Source: Chara braunii
Lineage: Eukaryota; Streptophyta; Charophyceae; Charales; Characeae
NCBI GenBank assembly: GCA_003427395.1
Contig: BFEA01000121.1
Location: 1,685,934 to 1,749,933, forward strand
Length of the DNA stretch: 64,000 nt
Direction of reading: 5' to 3'
Position numbers and translations under genes: made by a program. Each line of letters starts with the position of its first letter. Position 1 is the first letter of the stretch. The notes under the pieces are model-generated. The model had not been told where the DNA came from. It did no database searches and worked only from the letters and a program-made list of their open reading frames with translations. Below are positions 23,040 through 35,395 of the stretch, one piece after another.

Positions 23040-23400
23040 GTGCAGGGGAGGTGTTGTTCGCTCAGCACGGCAGCGGCAACGCTTTTTATGCGGTGATGCG
23101 GAAGCGCTGCCTAAGTTTTGCGGCGACAGCGTCGGGTTTGTCGGCGGTAGTGCGGAAGCACTGCCGAAATTTTGCAGCGACAGTGCCAGGTTTGACGGCG
23201 GTGGTGCTGAAGCGCTGCCAATTTTTTGCGGCAGCTGCACTGAGATTTTGGTGGCGACGGGAAAGTGTTGCCAAAATCTTCCGGCATCGACGGTGTTTTT
23301 TTGGCAGCGACGCGGAGGTGCTGCTGAACTTTTGCGGCGGCAGCAGCGCGTTGTAGGTGGTGACGTGGAAGCGCCGCCCGGTTTGCTTAGATTGTGAGGG
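23040..23400. repeat. 54 bp minisatellite (18 codons) with an open frame
   Basis: TGCGGAAGCG-type words start at about 23097, 23151 and 23205, a 54 bp step. Because 54 is a multiple of three, long frames exist on both strands (23020-23397 plus; 23417-22950 and 23436-23086 minus), with an AEALPKFCGD-type peptide repeated on the plus strand. I do not call this a gene: there is no start context and no domain. Confidence 0.7.
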
Positions 23401-25523
23401 ACATTTTGTGGCAGCATGTTCTGGTATTGACGACAACGACGTGGTGGTGTGGTTGGTGTGATGGCGACGCTGAGACGCCGTCAGATTACTGGGAGATGAT
23501 TATGTGTTGAGGGGGTATCGCAACAAGCGGTCATTCTAGGGAGTGGTGTGGATCGCTTTGCGGGCAATTTGTGTCGACGATTATCTTATCTGGAGTGTGA
23601 TTTTACACGGTCTTCTTGAGTGGGCCGTCTTTTCAGCTTCACTCAAGGTCAATCAGTTTGACTCAGACCGCTTCACACCTGAGTGGACCCATACTTGCTT
23701 GACCCTGTTCTTTGAATGTTCGCTGAAGAGGTAGAGGAAGTTGTGTTTTGTCTGCACGTGTGAATGATAGTCTAACGTGAGTTTGAATTGCATTGTTTTC
23801 TTTTGAACTTGTTGTTTGACCTGATGTGCACGTAGGTAGAAGGATGCCTAAAAAAAAAAAAAAAAATCTGGTCATGTCAACGGAAATGAAGGGGTGATGA
23901 TTGTTTTTTTGTCGCTCACTTGTATGTATGCTGAAGGGATGGGAAGTTAGTAGACGACGAAAAACGAAGCGATCACACAAAGAAGGAGAAGAAATGAATT
24001 GGACATAGATTTTTCCCGAGGGTACCCGTTCTTTCCCGAATGACCCTCTCTGTCTATGCCCGTCTATGAGAATGACTTTTTCTTCTGTGATCCCTTTTCT
24101 TCGTCTAAGTTGCCCTTGACGTCAGGCGACAAGGGACTATATTGCCTGTCGTGGTAGACGTCTTTCCTTTTCCTAGCAGACATCTGAGGCGGGGGCTCGC
24201 TGCCTTAGGGGTCGGCCCTGTTATCGACTCGGAGTGGACCACTTACGCGGGGGGATACCATGTTGTTGTGGTGGAGCCAACCCGACTACTGAGATCCGAG
24301 GTTCGCTTGGGCGAGGATGAGGGGTATCGCAGACCACTCCCTAGGAAAAAGACATGCACCTACTCACGGAAGAGCCGTAAGTTCTTAACACCTCATGTTA
24401 AGGGGAACTGACATAGCATACCCCTTAATGGTCGTCTTAGGGGTCACTTGTGCATGAAGAACTGAGCCACAAGAAGCTCGGTTCATGACTGCTAGTTGAA
24501 ACAGAGCGTGGCTAGGCACTCTTGTCATGGTTGGCCTCGCCACAAGAAGCAAGGACCAATAGGATTGATATGGCAAGCAAGGCTTAGATAGTTAGAGCCT
24601 AGAACAACCCTTTTCAGTAGGGTCAACGAGGGCCAAGAGGACAAAGAGACCAACAAAATTTGAAAGTGGATCCTTGACCTTAATGGGGCATCGAGTGTTC
24701 GATGGTTCAAGACGGTCGCTGACTTGCATAGTGGTAGCCAGATTACTTGCAGATATCATTCACACCAAAGTTAGAAAAGTAGTGAAGTTATCATTAAAAC
24801 AATGGCATCCTAACTCTACTTGAGAGTTTGGATTTATCTGCATTTCCTTTCTAGCAGTCAGTATGAGGTGGAATGAAAGCAACGCATCTCATCAAGTCGA
24901 AAAAGTCGTGACAGTCCAGCCGTCTGACGGGCAGAGTGGAGATAATTTAGCCAGACGTCATTTGAGCGCCGCCTTGTATATTGATCATGTTTTGATTTTT
25001 TTTTGTTTGAAGTCAAGACAACCCTTGTCGTATGCATGATTGTATTATATATATAGGTTGATAAGTCAACTTACGTTGACCTGAGTCTTCTTTTGAAAGC
25101 ATTTTGTCTAATTAACTCTTGATTGTCTTTGAAGGAAGGGGCTAGGATTGATTGAGATTTTCTTACGCTTGGAATATCACGTCCTAGTTGACCGACGTCA
25201 GTCCGATTCTTGGGAGATCAGCGGCCCAGGGACGGGCAACATTCTGGTCCACTTGGCGTTCAACCATGCGTTCCTATGCTACAGCGAACGAGCAAACGCC
25301 CTCGATCGGCCTACCTCTGCAATTGCATTATAAAAGCCTTCGCATGTGGGTTGGTAGCTCGGCGGGGATACACCCCTAAGGGTGGTGACAGCCCCTCAGG
25401 GAAGGTAAGTTGTGCCCCGCGAGAACCTATCCTGTCGTAGGGGACCGCGAGATGTACAGCTGGCGCACTCGGCCGGAGCGACGAAGGTTCGACGCGGGTT
25501 ACCATGTCATCGCGGAGTTGTCT
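23401..25523. other. Right part of the block between gag and pol
   Basis: No frame with recognisable domain content. A poly-A of 16 lies at 23851-23866, and TTGACGTCA-type dyads at about 24116. The block could be a nested non-autonomous insertion or an internal spacer of the family. I cannot place its ends. Confidence 0.4.
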
Positions 25524-27308
25524 CTAAAAAGTTGAAAGCCTAAGTTTCTCCTGCGTGACGCGGCCGGGATGGCCCTCGCTCGCGCGGGGGCCGATGCGCT
25601 TGACAGCGGGATCTCTCCGACCGAACCCCCGGTTGGCTACTCCTGCCGGGACTACAGCTTCTTGGGGAGGGAGGGCGGGTCGGGATACTTGCGCCTGCAT
25701 AACCAGCAGCGCGTTCTCAACCCTTTCAATCTTATTGTCGACTCCGTGCACTCGTTCATGTAGACTTTCAATCCCCCTTTTTACCTTGTCCCCCGTCCTA
25801 CTGGTCAGATCTATGACCTCCCCCTCCTTAAGCAAGGCCAACATTTCGGTCACTACTGTCTTCTCGGCCAAATCTGTTACCATACTGAAATCAACATCCC
25901 TGGTGTTTATGAATTTGCTTGTCTGTTGGTAAGCCGACAGGGTTTTGTCTTTATGGAACTCGGAGAACTGCCTGAGGAAGTACTTACTCATTATCTGGTC
26001 CGTAACCCCGGGGATCCTTAGCACTACCAGGGTAAACTCTCGTAGGAAGTCACTGTATGTTGCGAAGTTCTTCCTTTGAACTGCCGCCAAATCGGCCTCT
26101 GTTGCCATTTTCTCCGCTGCAAGGTACTTCCTCATCATTACATCCCGGGTTTCCTTCCAGGATCAACTCACGGCTACGATGACCATTATGTCTCGCCCCA
26201 GGCTCAATGACAGATGCTGCCCTAGGTGGTCCATCTTTTCATCTTCGGTCCATTTCAACAACGCAGCTAGGTTCTCGTAATCTATTAGGAACTCCGTGAT
26301 GTTTACCCCGTTTAATGTCAATTTTTTCTTAGCATCGACTAGGTAGCCTTGGTTTTTGTTCAGTGCTCGCGAGAGGGACGATACTATCTTCCTGAGGTTG
26401 CCTTCGGAGCTGCTGGCTTCGCCCGCCGTACTAGTATCATGCCCTTCCTTGCCGGCCTTTTGTCCTTCCCTAATCTTTGCAGTCCCTTCCGGGTCGAATC
26501 ATCCCAACACCCTTTCCCTAAGGCTCTAGAGCCCTTCACAATCCTCGCGTTACTGCCGGCGTAGTCGGCAGACGGCTAGCCCTGCTATCTATGGCTGGTG
26601 GGTTCGTAGCTTTCTCCGCTTCCATCCCCGGGGAGTTCTCTCTCTCCCTCCTCCTCATGCTTGGCGTACCTCCGCGGTCACTATCCTTAACCCCTTGTCT
26701 ACTTCCGCCTTGGCCGGCTTTCCACCCATCCCGCAGTTCCTCCTGCGGGGGGTCCTCCTCATTCCCAGTCATCATTTCCTCAATCAATCTTGCCTTGTAC
26801 TTCGCGGTCCTCTTTTCTATTTCCGCTAGCTTACTCCTCGCATTTGTGACTCTCACTTTCTTGAACACAACTCCCTCTGAATTTTGAGGGTTTGTCCTAT
26901 CCTTGTTCCTACCCTCCCTGGTCTCCTGGGTCCCTTGCTTGCTTCCCCCGGCTTTCCCAGAGCTTTCCCCTGATGAGATTTCCTTCCTGTCCCCCTTGGT
27001 ACCATCCGGATTTATCGACTCTCTGTCCTCCTGACCCTCCTCTCTTTGTATGGCGCTGCCTCCTAAGCCTGGTACTCCCTCGCTCCTATGATTATCCGTC
27101 TCATCCTTCGTCGCTATTTTGCCTAGTTCTGCATAAACCAGAGGATTCCCCAGGACACACGCAGCGCGAGGTATTTAGGTTCCATAGGTTCCGGCTTTGT
27201 CGGTTTATCTTTATTCGGATAGTAGCCTTCTCCCCATTTCCGTCTCCCGATTTCTTCCCTAAGAAGGAACTGCGACCGGCCCTGCCGCCCTATCGAGCTA
27301 AGGGACAT
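25524..27308 (-). pseudogene. gag: Gag (capsid) of the giant element, broken
   Basis: The best preserved stretch, 26138-25524 (204 codons), contains KYLAAEKMATEADLAAVQRK, FLREFTLVVLRIPGVTDQIM and a coiled-coil-like VHGVDNKIERVENALLVMQA. It continues upstream in frame through a TGA near 26161 into the front of the capsid (LTLNGVNITEFLIDYENLAA, LGQHLSLSLGRDIM), then crosses further stops and frameshifts into a hydrophilic N-terminal region (26868-26536, and to about 27300, including WGNPLVYAELGK). Gag would form the particle shell. The family assignment rests on capsid-like wording, position upstream of protease/RT, and the coiled coil. The nucleocapsid knuckle is displaced to 20.3 kb. Confidence 0.75.
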
Positions 27309-27588
27309 GACTTAGTTCCCTCCATAACAGGCTCGTTTAGAGTGCCCCTGTTTCGCCAGGCCGGCGCGTAGGAGTCCTGGTTGGGCATCCTGTTAGGAAA
27401 AGTTTCCCGAGCAGTATTCCCTTTTTCATCCTCCGGGTTCCTGGCAATCATTAGGAGTCTACCCTTCCCTCTTTATTCTGTAGCGATTTTTGATCGCCCG
27501 GTCCAAAGGTCCTTCCTCATTTCCATCAGTGAGCCCCCTGTACGTAACGGACTATACTTGATTTGCCCTATTGACCTGCCTCCGGGTG

Positions 27589-28473
27589 CTAGTCCCGCTC
27601 CCGTCCTCGCAGCCCTTCTGGTTCAGTAGGCTGCTCGAACAGTTGAGCCACCCCCGCTAGATAACTTTCTCCTATTTCAATTTCCCTCCGGATTATGTGT
27701 TCATATTCCGCCCAGGCTAGCCGCGGCAACCCAAATACCAGGATGTTGATAATTTCCAGCAATTCATGGGCCCAGTTTCCCCAGAACGGCCCATGCTCCA
27801 CAAAAACGTCATAGAACATTCCGATGGTCTGATAGGAGAAGTGGTCTACCCAGATTATTGCCGAGTCTGCCAGATCCTCAGCCCTTGCGAGGCTCCTGAA
27901 GATGAGGTCTATCATGAATCGGGGGACCCGGCATCTCAGCGGGGTGGTTGGTGCCCTTTACTCCCTCCAGCCCCCCATTTCCACCCTGGTAAGTAAGTCC
28001 ACGTTTCTCCTACCCCTAACTGATTGGCCTATTCGTGTCAACGCCCGAACAACCCATCGAAAGACTGGGGCCAGCTCGTGGCTTTGTGCTATTCCTATCC
28101 CCGGCAAGTGTCAGCCAGTCTTGGGTAGATACAGAACCCCGGTTACTTCCAAATGGAAAAACAAATCATCCCCAGGTCCCCGGTTGAATCTCATCCCCTT
28201 CCACCAACATTCCACCAACATAAAGGCGCTGTCTCTTCCCAGAATCACGGCCCGCCATTCCACGTCGAATCCCCGAAAGTTAGCATTTGACGGAAGGGGC
28301 TCTTCCCACCCCCTACCGTTATTCCAGGGCGGTCCGAGGGACCGGGGCTGGCGTACCTCTTGAACACGTCTTGCCGCCATCGCTGTTTTGGTGTTTTCCT
28401 GCATAGCCCACACAGAGAGGATTACGGCCCGTTTTTCAGCAACTGCCCATCCTCCTATCATTTCCTTTTTCAC
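27589..28473 (-). pseudogene. Unit U3: third tandem copy of an unrecognised protein
   Basis: The two long open stretches (28473-28111 and 27915-27589) are in the same frame, 295 codons overall, with in-frame stops at 28111-28113 and near 27974. Shared blocks with U1 and U2, in order: LPSNANF...RAVILGRDSAFMLVECWW, a GVLYL strand, RVEMGGWRE, VPRFMIDLIF, HGPFWGNWAHELLEIINIL and ESYLAGVAQLF. The N-terminal 55 residues have no equivalent that I can align. No signal peptide, membrane segment or catalytic motif is visible. Many Trp and other aromatic residues suggest a compact globular protein. It directly precedes gag in the element. I do not recognise the family. Confidence 0.6.
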
Positions 28474-28663
28474 TTATGCCCTCTTTCCTCCTTTCTGTCA
28501 TGCGTCCCTCATCCGCGTCCACAATGGTCGGACGCCTTCCCGTGTTTCAATTTCCTCGCATGCCCTGCTAACTAATTTACAAGCCCCTATCTTACATTAC
28601 TCCCTAGTTTACATGTACCTTCCATACTTCGACACCCTCGCGGCGTCCGATCTCCTGGTCCTT

Positions 28664-29344
28664 TTAATCGAACCACGATACTTCAAACAGTTTAAAAACA
28701 TCATCTACGTAGGATGGAGCGGCCGCCGCCTCCCGGCTCACTATGACGTCCAAGGCTTCCGCATCTACCTCTAGGCGGTCATACTTACCTATTCTCAGGA
28801 TGGCGAGAATTTCCCAGACTTTATCACCGTAGAAGGGTCCGTATTTTAACGAGGTCTTATAAAATTCCTCATTCAGCCAGACACACTCTATATGCACTTC
28901 TTTCATGGAGTCGGCCACTTTCATGATGTGGTCGAAACCCCCAAACCACTCAGCCACGAACTCGGGCACCCAAGCCGTTGTTCGCAGGCTGGGATGCTTG
29001 AGTTCCTTCCATCCCCCCATCACAACTCTACTACTGACTTCGTCTCAATCTTTGTTGGCGAACCTCTTGCCCTCCCTCCGGGTTTGCGCCTCCGCATTCC
29101 CTAAAAGCCACATCAGATCCTGTCCCATAGCTATCATAGTGCATAATAGACGCCACCCGTCTTCGGAAAGAATGACCATCCCAACTGATTCCACTTTGCC
29201 TTCCGCTACCTCGTCCCAACCTTCGTCTTCCCTTATTGGGTTCCAAATCCGCTCTATCCATATGTATGATAGTCCCGGGGTAACTTCAAACCCGACCCAG
29301 TTGCACGTGGTTTCCCTCCATTCGTTTTCTGGTGGTATAGGCAT
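28664..29344 (-). pseudogene. Unit U2: second tandem copy of the unrecognised protein
   Basis: 227 codons in one frame, broken by a single TGA at 29045-29047. Blocks matching U1 and U3: IPPENEWRET...LSYIWIERIW, SVGMVILSEDGWRLLCTMIA, RVVMGGWKELK, VPEFVAEWF, YGPFYGDKVWEILAILRI and PSYVDDVFKLF. A TAG lies in frame 11 codons before the first ATG (29344), so the unit is a separate cistron or an already broken part of one. It is the most complete copy: remove the one stop and the frame is continuous. Function unknown. The stop falls between the N-terminal and C-terminal halves. Confidence 0.65.
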
Positions 29345-29485
29345 TTTTATTCCCCCTCTGAGTTGCCTTGGTTCCTATCCCTTGAAGGTGTATTCCATCA
29401 GCAATTCCTCTCTAGTCATCTTTTTCCTTCCTGCACAATGTCAGGCCACTCGGTCTCCCTAAGTAAGTCACCCTCCTTAGAAGTC

Positions 29486-30289
29486 TCAGTCCTCTATCTT
29501 ATCATCTTCGTCCTCATCACTGAAGTCGTCCTCTTCGTTGTAGAACAACTCCTTCACCCCTTCCAGAAATATTTCCCCTACTGCCACATTTTTGTAGACT
29601 ATCCCCCAATGCACGGAGCTAGGGACAAAGACATTGTCTATGCTAAGGCAGTTTAGCATCTCGGTCAGCTGCTCCGCCCAATTCCCTTCGAACGACCCCA
29701 TTTCTACCGACAACCGAAAGAAGTCTTGCCTAGCGCACTAGTATAGTTCGAGGGTCGTCATGAACTGGCATATCCATACTAGCCTGCTCTGGGTTCCGAA
29801 TACCACATCCACCAGAAAGGGAGGCAGCACACATCGCATGGTTCTGACGGGTCGCCTCACGCTTCCTCTATCCCCAAGTTTCACCCGCACATCTATCCTT
29901 TCCATTTCCATTTCCCTCCGCTGACATGCAGCCCATACGACCTCTCCTTCTGCCTTCCTAAATAATTCGTCCAGCGTATTCCCTAGCGCCAAATCTATGA
30001 CCATAGCATTCTCCCCATCTTGTGACAAGTAGACCCACCCTCGGGCTTCCACTGTCCCTCGAAACTCCAAATCCACTAAACTCAGTGACAACCTCGTCAA
30101 ATTGACATTAGTCCATATAGTCTCTATCCAAAGAAACGCGTCCTCCTCTTCCAACATCACGGTTTGGTACACTGGCTCAAGATCTGTCCACGTCCCATCT
30201 TCCGGGAGGACGATCGATACCCCATCCTTTACATCTACTGACATTTCCGGACCGTTGGTATAGATCGGGAAAGACAACCACCACGCCAT
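29486..30289 (-). pseudogene. Unit U1: first tandem copy of the unrecognised protein
   Basis: 268 codons in one frame with one TAG at about 29738. Blocks matching U2 and U3: LPEDGTWTDL...DAFLWIETIW, ARGWVYLSQDGENAMVIDLA, RVKLGDRGSV, LPPFLVDVVF, MGSFEGNWAEQLTEMLNCL and EIFLEGVKELF. It ends in an acidic tail (NEEDDFSDEDEDDKIED). The start MAWWLSFP at 30289 is the first Met, and it lies at the border of the leader that follows the 5' LTR. I know of no Ty3 domain with this content in this place. A captured host gene, an accessory Gag-like domain or a duplicated regulator are all possible. Confidence 0.62.
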
Positions 30290-31990
30290 CTTGTTTTCAG
30301 CACCCGACCGCTGTTTTCATAAGAGAGTACCAAACGGTCCTTCCGGTCAGGTCAACCCTCGTCCTAGATGAAAATTATTTCAGACCCCTCATCAAGGTCT
30401 CCCTAATTTACCTCCCCATTCCTAAGTACCACCTTCCCATACTACCCTCGGTCGGTCATCCATTTTCCCACATTATTTCTCTTGGTTCCATTCCAGCTGA
30501 CCTCTATCCTCCTTCCTACCAATCATCTCTCACTCGTGTAGACTTAGATGGGGAGGAGAGAATAGACATAAAATTATGCCCCGTCCAACAATCCTAGCTC
30601 AATCAATCCTTACAGAGGGGGAACACATTAAAAAAATCAGGCAATCTCACATGTGGGCCGGTCATCTCCTCACCGGCCTATCCCAATATGGTCTCTCCAC
30701 TGGTACTATCGGTAGAGTTTTATCCCATACCTCAAGCGCAGCTCAACCGTCGTGAGCACGGTACCCAGGCTCCGGCACAGGGTGCTACCCCTCTCCATTC
30801 GCCCAAAATACCCCATCCCGTTTTGCCGCTCTTGCATACCCTCGTTAGTACCGGGAATTACCCCGTTAGGAGCAATAGTCAGTCGTCCGGGCATTCACTT
30901 CCATCGGTCCGACAAGAATCAGCCTTTCCCAAGTCGTGCTACGGGAAGCTACTAATCGTCTCCGAGGTTTCACCCTTGCCCCGCATGTAGTGGTACTCCC
31001 TCCGCCAGTCAACAGGCTAAGTCCCGCCTAAGAAGACGTTTCGCACCCCGTCTGGGCAAGATCATCGATCCATGCTCGGACCGCTCAGGTGAGAATGTTA
31101 CTAATCAACCGGCCAGACAGACTCCCTTTCGACAGCTCGGTGGCCCGACCTCCGCACACGAAACCCGGTGAATCCTCAAAGAGAACGACGTTTCACAACC
31201 CGCACCAGCCGGTGCAGACCCATCCTTTCCTTCCGAAAGGCAGGACGCTCAAATCCCATCATGCAAAACATAAGTTCCAAGTGGGACACATATAGTACAA
31301 GTGTCTTTCCCTTGGTGCACCTAACGCTTCCTACCCATAGCTCACAATTTTCTCTCAGGACAATGAGTGTCACTCCACCTACCTTCATACACAGTGGATG
31401 GTTTCTTCTCGTGAGAATCTTCAAAGGTGAGCTAGTTTTTGGAGTCTAGCAACTCCCTTCATTCCCTTTCTCTTCACTTCTCTGTCCTTTCATAGGGTGG
31501 GGTTGTTCTTTCTTGATGACCCGTTGTGTTCAGGTTGGTTCCTTCAAGCATTTCAAAGTGCAAAGTTCATGAGCACACTGGGCTCAAAGAAAAAGATAGA
31601 AGGGCACCCATTCAGTCGGATCACTCCGCCGTGGGATTTTCATTGGACCTCGGCCGAAGCCGAAGCACCAACCGTCTGCCAGGTAACCGGAGCCCTTCTT
31701 TCATACGAAGAGGAAGGGTCGACCTGCGACTTGCCCAAGGCTTCCCCGGACTGGAGAACACCAACACCGGACGAAGGAGGGCTAGAGCCATTTCACAAGG
31801 AAATGGTTAATCAAGTGCATAGCATGCATGCTATACCTCCAGGCCTCGCCACGCCATGTGCCCAGCTACTCTCAAATTTTATTCTCACAAGGGAAAGAGC
31901 AAGCACAAGTCCAATTTCCTTCTCTTTGGTTGTGTGTACGGTCATGCGTAGGACGCCCCCTTCGGAATTGCAAGGGTCAGTTTAACCCCC
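30290..31990. other. Leader between primer site and U1
   Basis: About 1.7 kb with no supported gene on either strand. The plus-strand frames (30688-30990, 31497-31985) lack domain content and lie antisense to the element. A hairpin, CCTTTC/GAAAGG, lies near 31227. By position this would be the 5' untranslated and packaging region. Confidence 0.5.
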
Positions 31991-32007
31991 TACCCGGCAC
32001 CTCCACA
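31991..32007 (-). promoter_or_regulatory. Primer-binding site resembling the 3' end of tRNA-Ala
   Basis: On the minus strand, seven bases after the LTR end, TGGAGGTGCCGGG complements the 3' end of an animal-type tRNA-Ala (...CCCGGCACCTCCA). With the added CCA, 15 of 16 positions match (TTG instead of TGG at the start). Plant tRNA-Ala, as I remember it, would mismatch at two further bases. The position is right for priming minus-strand synthesis; the tRNA identity is from memory. Confidence 0.5.
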
Positions 32008-32789
32008 ATTTTTGTAGGGCCAAACCCCGGTAGACTTTCGAGCCTTAGTCGACCCCACTGCGGGTCCTAGTTGGCTCGGCCCGCCCACGCTCATGCTCAG
32101 GGTACGGGTCATTCGTCCCAGGGTCACCCCCACCTAGTGCTTTGAGATGGTTGGGGGTGGGCAATCGCGCGAGAGAGCTTTGACATTGGGGATGTAGCTT
32201 AACCCTCACGCCGGGTGGTAGTCTTGCTGGTCATTCCGCAGCGCTGAAATTTTTTTTTTGATTCTTGGTTATGTTCTCAGGCAATTGCTCTTTCCAGTAC
32301 ACAGGCAGTCCAAGGGTTTTTTTAGAGTTTCCCTTCTCTTGTGCGCAGCTAAGTGTCATCCTTAGGCCGCACACCATTTCCCTAAGCATTGTGATCCTAC
32401 GGCGGCGTCATCGGGGTGCGGCGATGTCGTCCTCCCCCTCGCCTCTACACATCCATCGGGTCTCATACATCTCTTTCAACCCTATTGACGCAGACCCTTT
32501 AGTCCTTTCGGGGTCTTTACATGCATGCACATACAACTTCGCATCTCACTTGGCAAGATTGCACTCCATTCTCTCATTTACACTTCAAGTCTCAAACGCA
32601 AAGGTCATTTTCATGGATTGGCTTTATGCTAAGGGTCCTGTAGCCCCCTTTGCCCCTCTTCCCTTTTCCTTTTGCCGCCCGGTTCCTCCCGGCCCTATCC
32701 CGCTCAAGGCATCCCTAGCCTTCACTTACCATCACAGTCCAACACAAAGCAAAGATTCATACAATCCTCCATCGGGGGTCAACACATAA

Positions 32790-35395
32790 GTTTGACAATG
32801 AGAAGATTGAACTACTGAAAAGCACATGCACATGGAGGAAAGATCGGCTAAGTATGAACCGGCACACTTACAATACACATGGACTTGGCAATGAGAAGAT
32901 TGAACTAGTGAAAGACGCATGCACATGGAGCAAAGATCGACTAAGTATGAACCGAAATATCACAACACACATGAATTTAACAATAAGAAGATTGAACTAG
33001 TGAAAAGCACATGCATATAGAGGAAAGATCAACCAAGTATCAACCGGAACACTACAACACACCTGAACTTGACAATGAGAATATTGAACTAGTGAAAAAC
33101 ACATGCACATAGAGGAAAGATCAACCAAGTATGAACTGGAACACTCCAACACACATGAACTTGACAATGAGAAGATTGAACTAGTGAAAAACACATGCAC
33201 ATAGAGGAAAGATCAACCGTGTATGAACCGGAACGCTACAACACACATGAACTCGACAATGGGAAGATTGAACTAGTGAAAGCACATGCACATAGAGAAG
33301 AGATCAACTAAGTATGAACTGGAATATCACAACAGACGTGAACTTGACAATGAGAAGATTGAACTAGTGAAAAATATATGCACATAAAGGAAAGATCAAC
33401 CAAGTATGAACCGGAACACTACACCACATATTAATTTGACAATGAGCGGATTGAACTAGTGAAAAGCACATGCACATAGAGGAAAGATCAACCAAGTATG
33501 AACCGGAACACTACTCCACACATGAATTTGATAATGAGGGGATTGAACTAGTGAAAAACACATGCACATAGTGGAAAGATCAACCAAGTATGAACCGGAA
33601 CACTACACCACACATGAATTTGACAATGAGGGGATTGAACTAGTGAAAAGCACATGCACATAGAGGAAACATCAACCAAGTATGAACCGGAACACTACTC
33701 CACACATGAATTTGACAATGAGGGGATTGAACTAGTGAAAAACACATGCACATAGAGGAAAGATCAACTAAGCATGAACCGGAACACTGCAACACTCATG
33801 AACTTGACAATGAGGGGATTGAACTAGTGAAAAGCTTATGCACATGGAGGAGAGATCAACTAAGTCTGAACCAGAATACTACAACACACATGAACTTGAC
33901 AATGAGAAAATTGGACTAATGAAAAACACATGCACACGGAGGAAAGATCAACACACATGAACTTGACAATCAGAAGATTAAACTAATGAAGAACACATGC
34001 ACGTGGAGGAAAGATTAACTAGGTATGAACCGGAACACTACAANAATCAGAAGATTAAACTAATGAAGAACACATGCACGTGGAGGAAAGATTAACTAGG
34101 TATGAACCGGAACACTACAACACACATGAACTTGACAATGAGAAGACTGAACTGATGAAGAGCCCATGCACGTGGAGGAAAGATCAACTAAGTATGAACC
34201 AAAACACTACAACACACATGAACTTGACAATGAGAAGATTGAACTGATGAAGAGCACATGCACATGGAGGAAAGATCAACTAAGTATGAACCGAAACACC
34301 ACAACACACATGAACTTGACAATGAGAAGTTTGAACCAATAAAGAGCACATGCACGTGGAGGAAATATTAACTAAGTATGAACCGGAACACTACAACACA
34401 CATGAACTTGACTATGAGAAGATTGAACTGATGAAGAGCCCATGCACATGGAGAAAAGATCAACTAAGTATGAACCGGAACGCGACAACACATATGAACT
34501 TGACAATGAGAAGATTGAACTAATGAAGAGCACATGCACATGGAAGAAAGATCAACTAAGTATGAACCGGAACACCACAACACACATAAACTTGACAATG
34601 AGAAGATAAAACTGATGAAGAGCACATGCACATGGAGGAAAGATCAACTAACTATGAACCGGAATACCACAACACACATGAACTTGACAACGAGAAGATT
34701 GAACTAGTGAAAGGCATATGCACATGGAGAAAAGAACAACTAAGTATGAACCGGAACATCAGAACACATATGAACTTGACAATGAGAAAATTGAACTTAG
34801 TGAAAAGCACATGCACATGGAGGAAAAATCAACAAGTATGAATCGAACACTACAGCACACATGATCTTGACGATGAGAAAGTTGAATTAGTGAAAAGCAC
34901 ATGCACATGCAGGAAAGATCAACTAAGTATGAACCGGAACACCACAACACACATCAACTTGACGATAAGAAGATTGAATTGATGAAGAGCACATGCACAT
35001 GGAGGTAAGATCAACTAAGTATCATCAGGAACACCACAACACACATGAACTCGACAACAAGACGATTGAACTAGTGAAAGGCATATGCACATGAAGGAAA
35101 GATTAACTAAGTATGAACCGGAACATCACAACACACATGAACTTGACAATGAGAAGATTGTACTTAGTGAAATGCACATGCACTTGGAGGAAAGATCAAT
35201 TAATTATGAATCAAAACGCTACAACACACATGAACTTGACAATGAGAAGGTTGAGCTAATGAAAAGCACATGCACATAAAGCAAAGATCAACTAAGTATG
35301 AACCGGAACACCACAACACACATGAATTTGACAATGAGAAGATTGAACTATTCAGAAGCACATACACATAGAGGAAAGATCAACCAAGTGATGAA
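32790..35395. repeat. 92 bp tandem array 1 inside LTR B
   Basis: Same unit family as 2355-5040, with about 28 units. A single N at 34044 is flanked on both sides by the same roughly 75 bases (about 33968-34043 and 34045-34120), which looks like two overlapping contigs joined without merging. Confidence 0.92.

Noticed and set aside
27902-29462. Plus-strand frames of 128-185 codons opposite the U units
   Set aside because: They are shadows: the minus-strand translations align with one another in three copies, the plus-strand ones have no domain or shared blocks.
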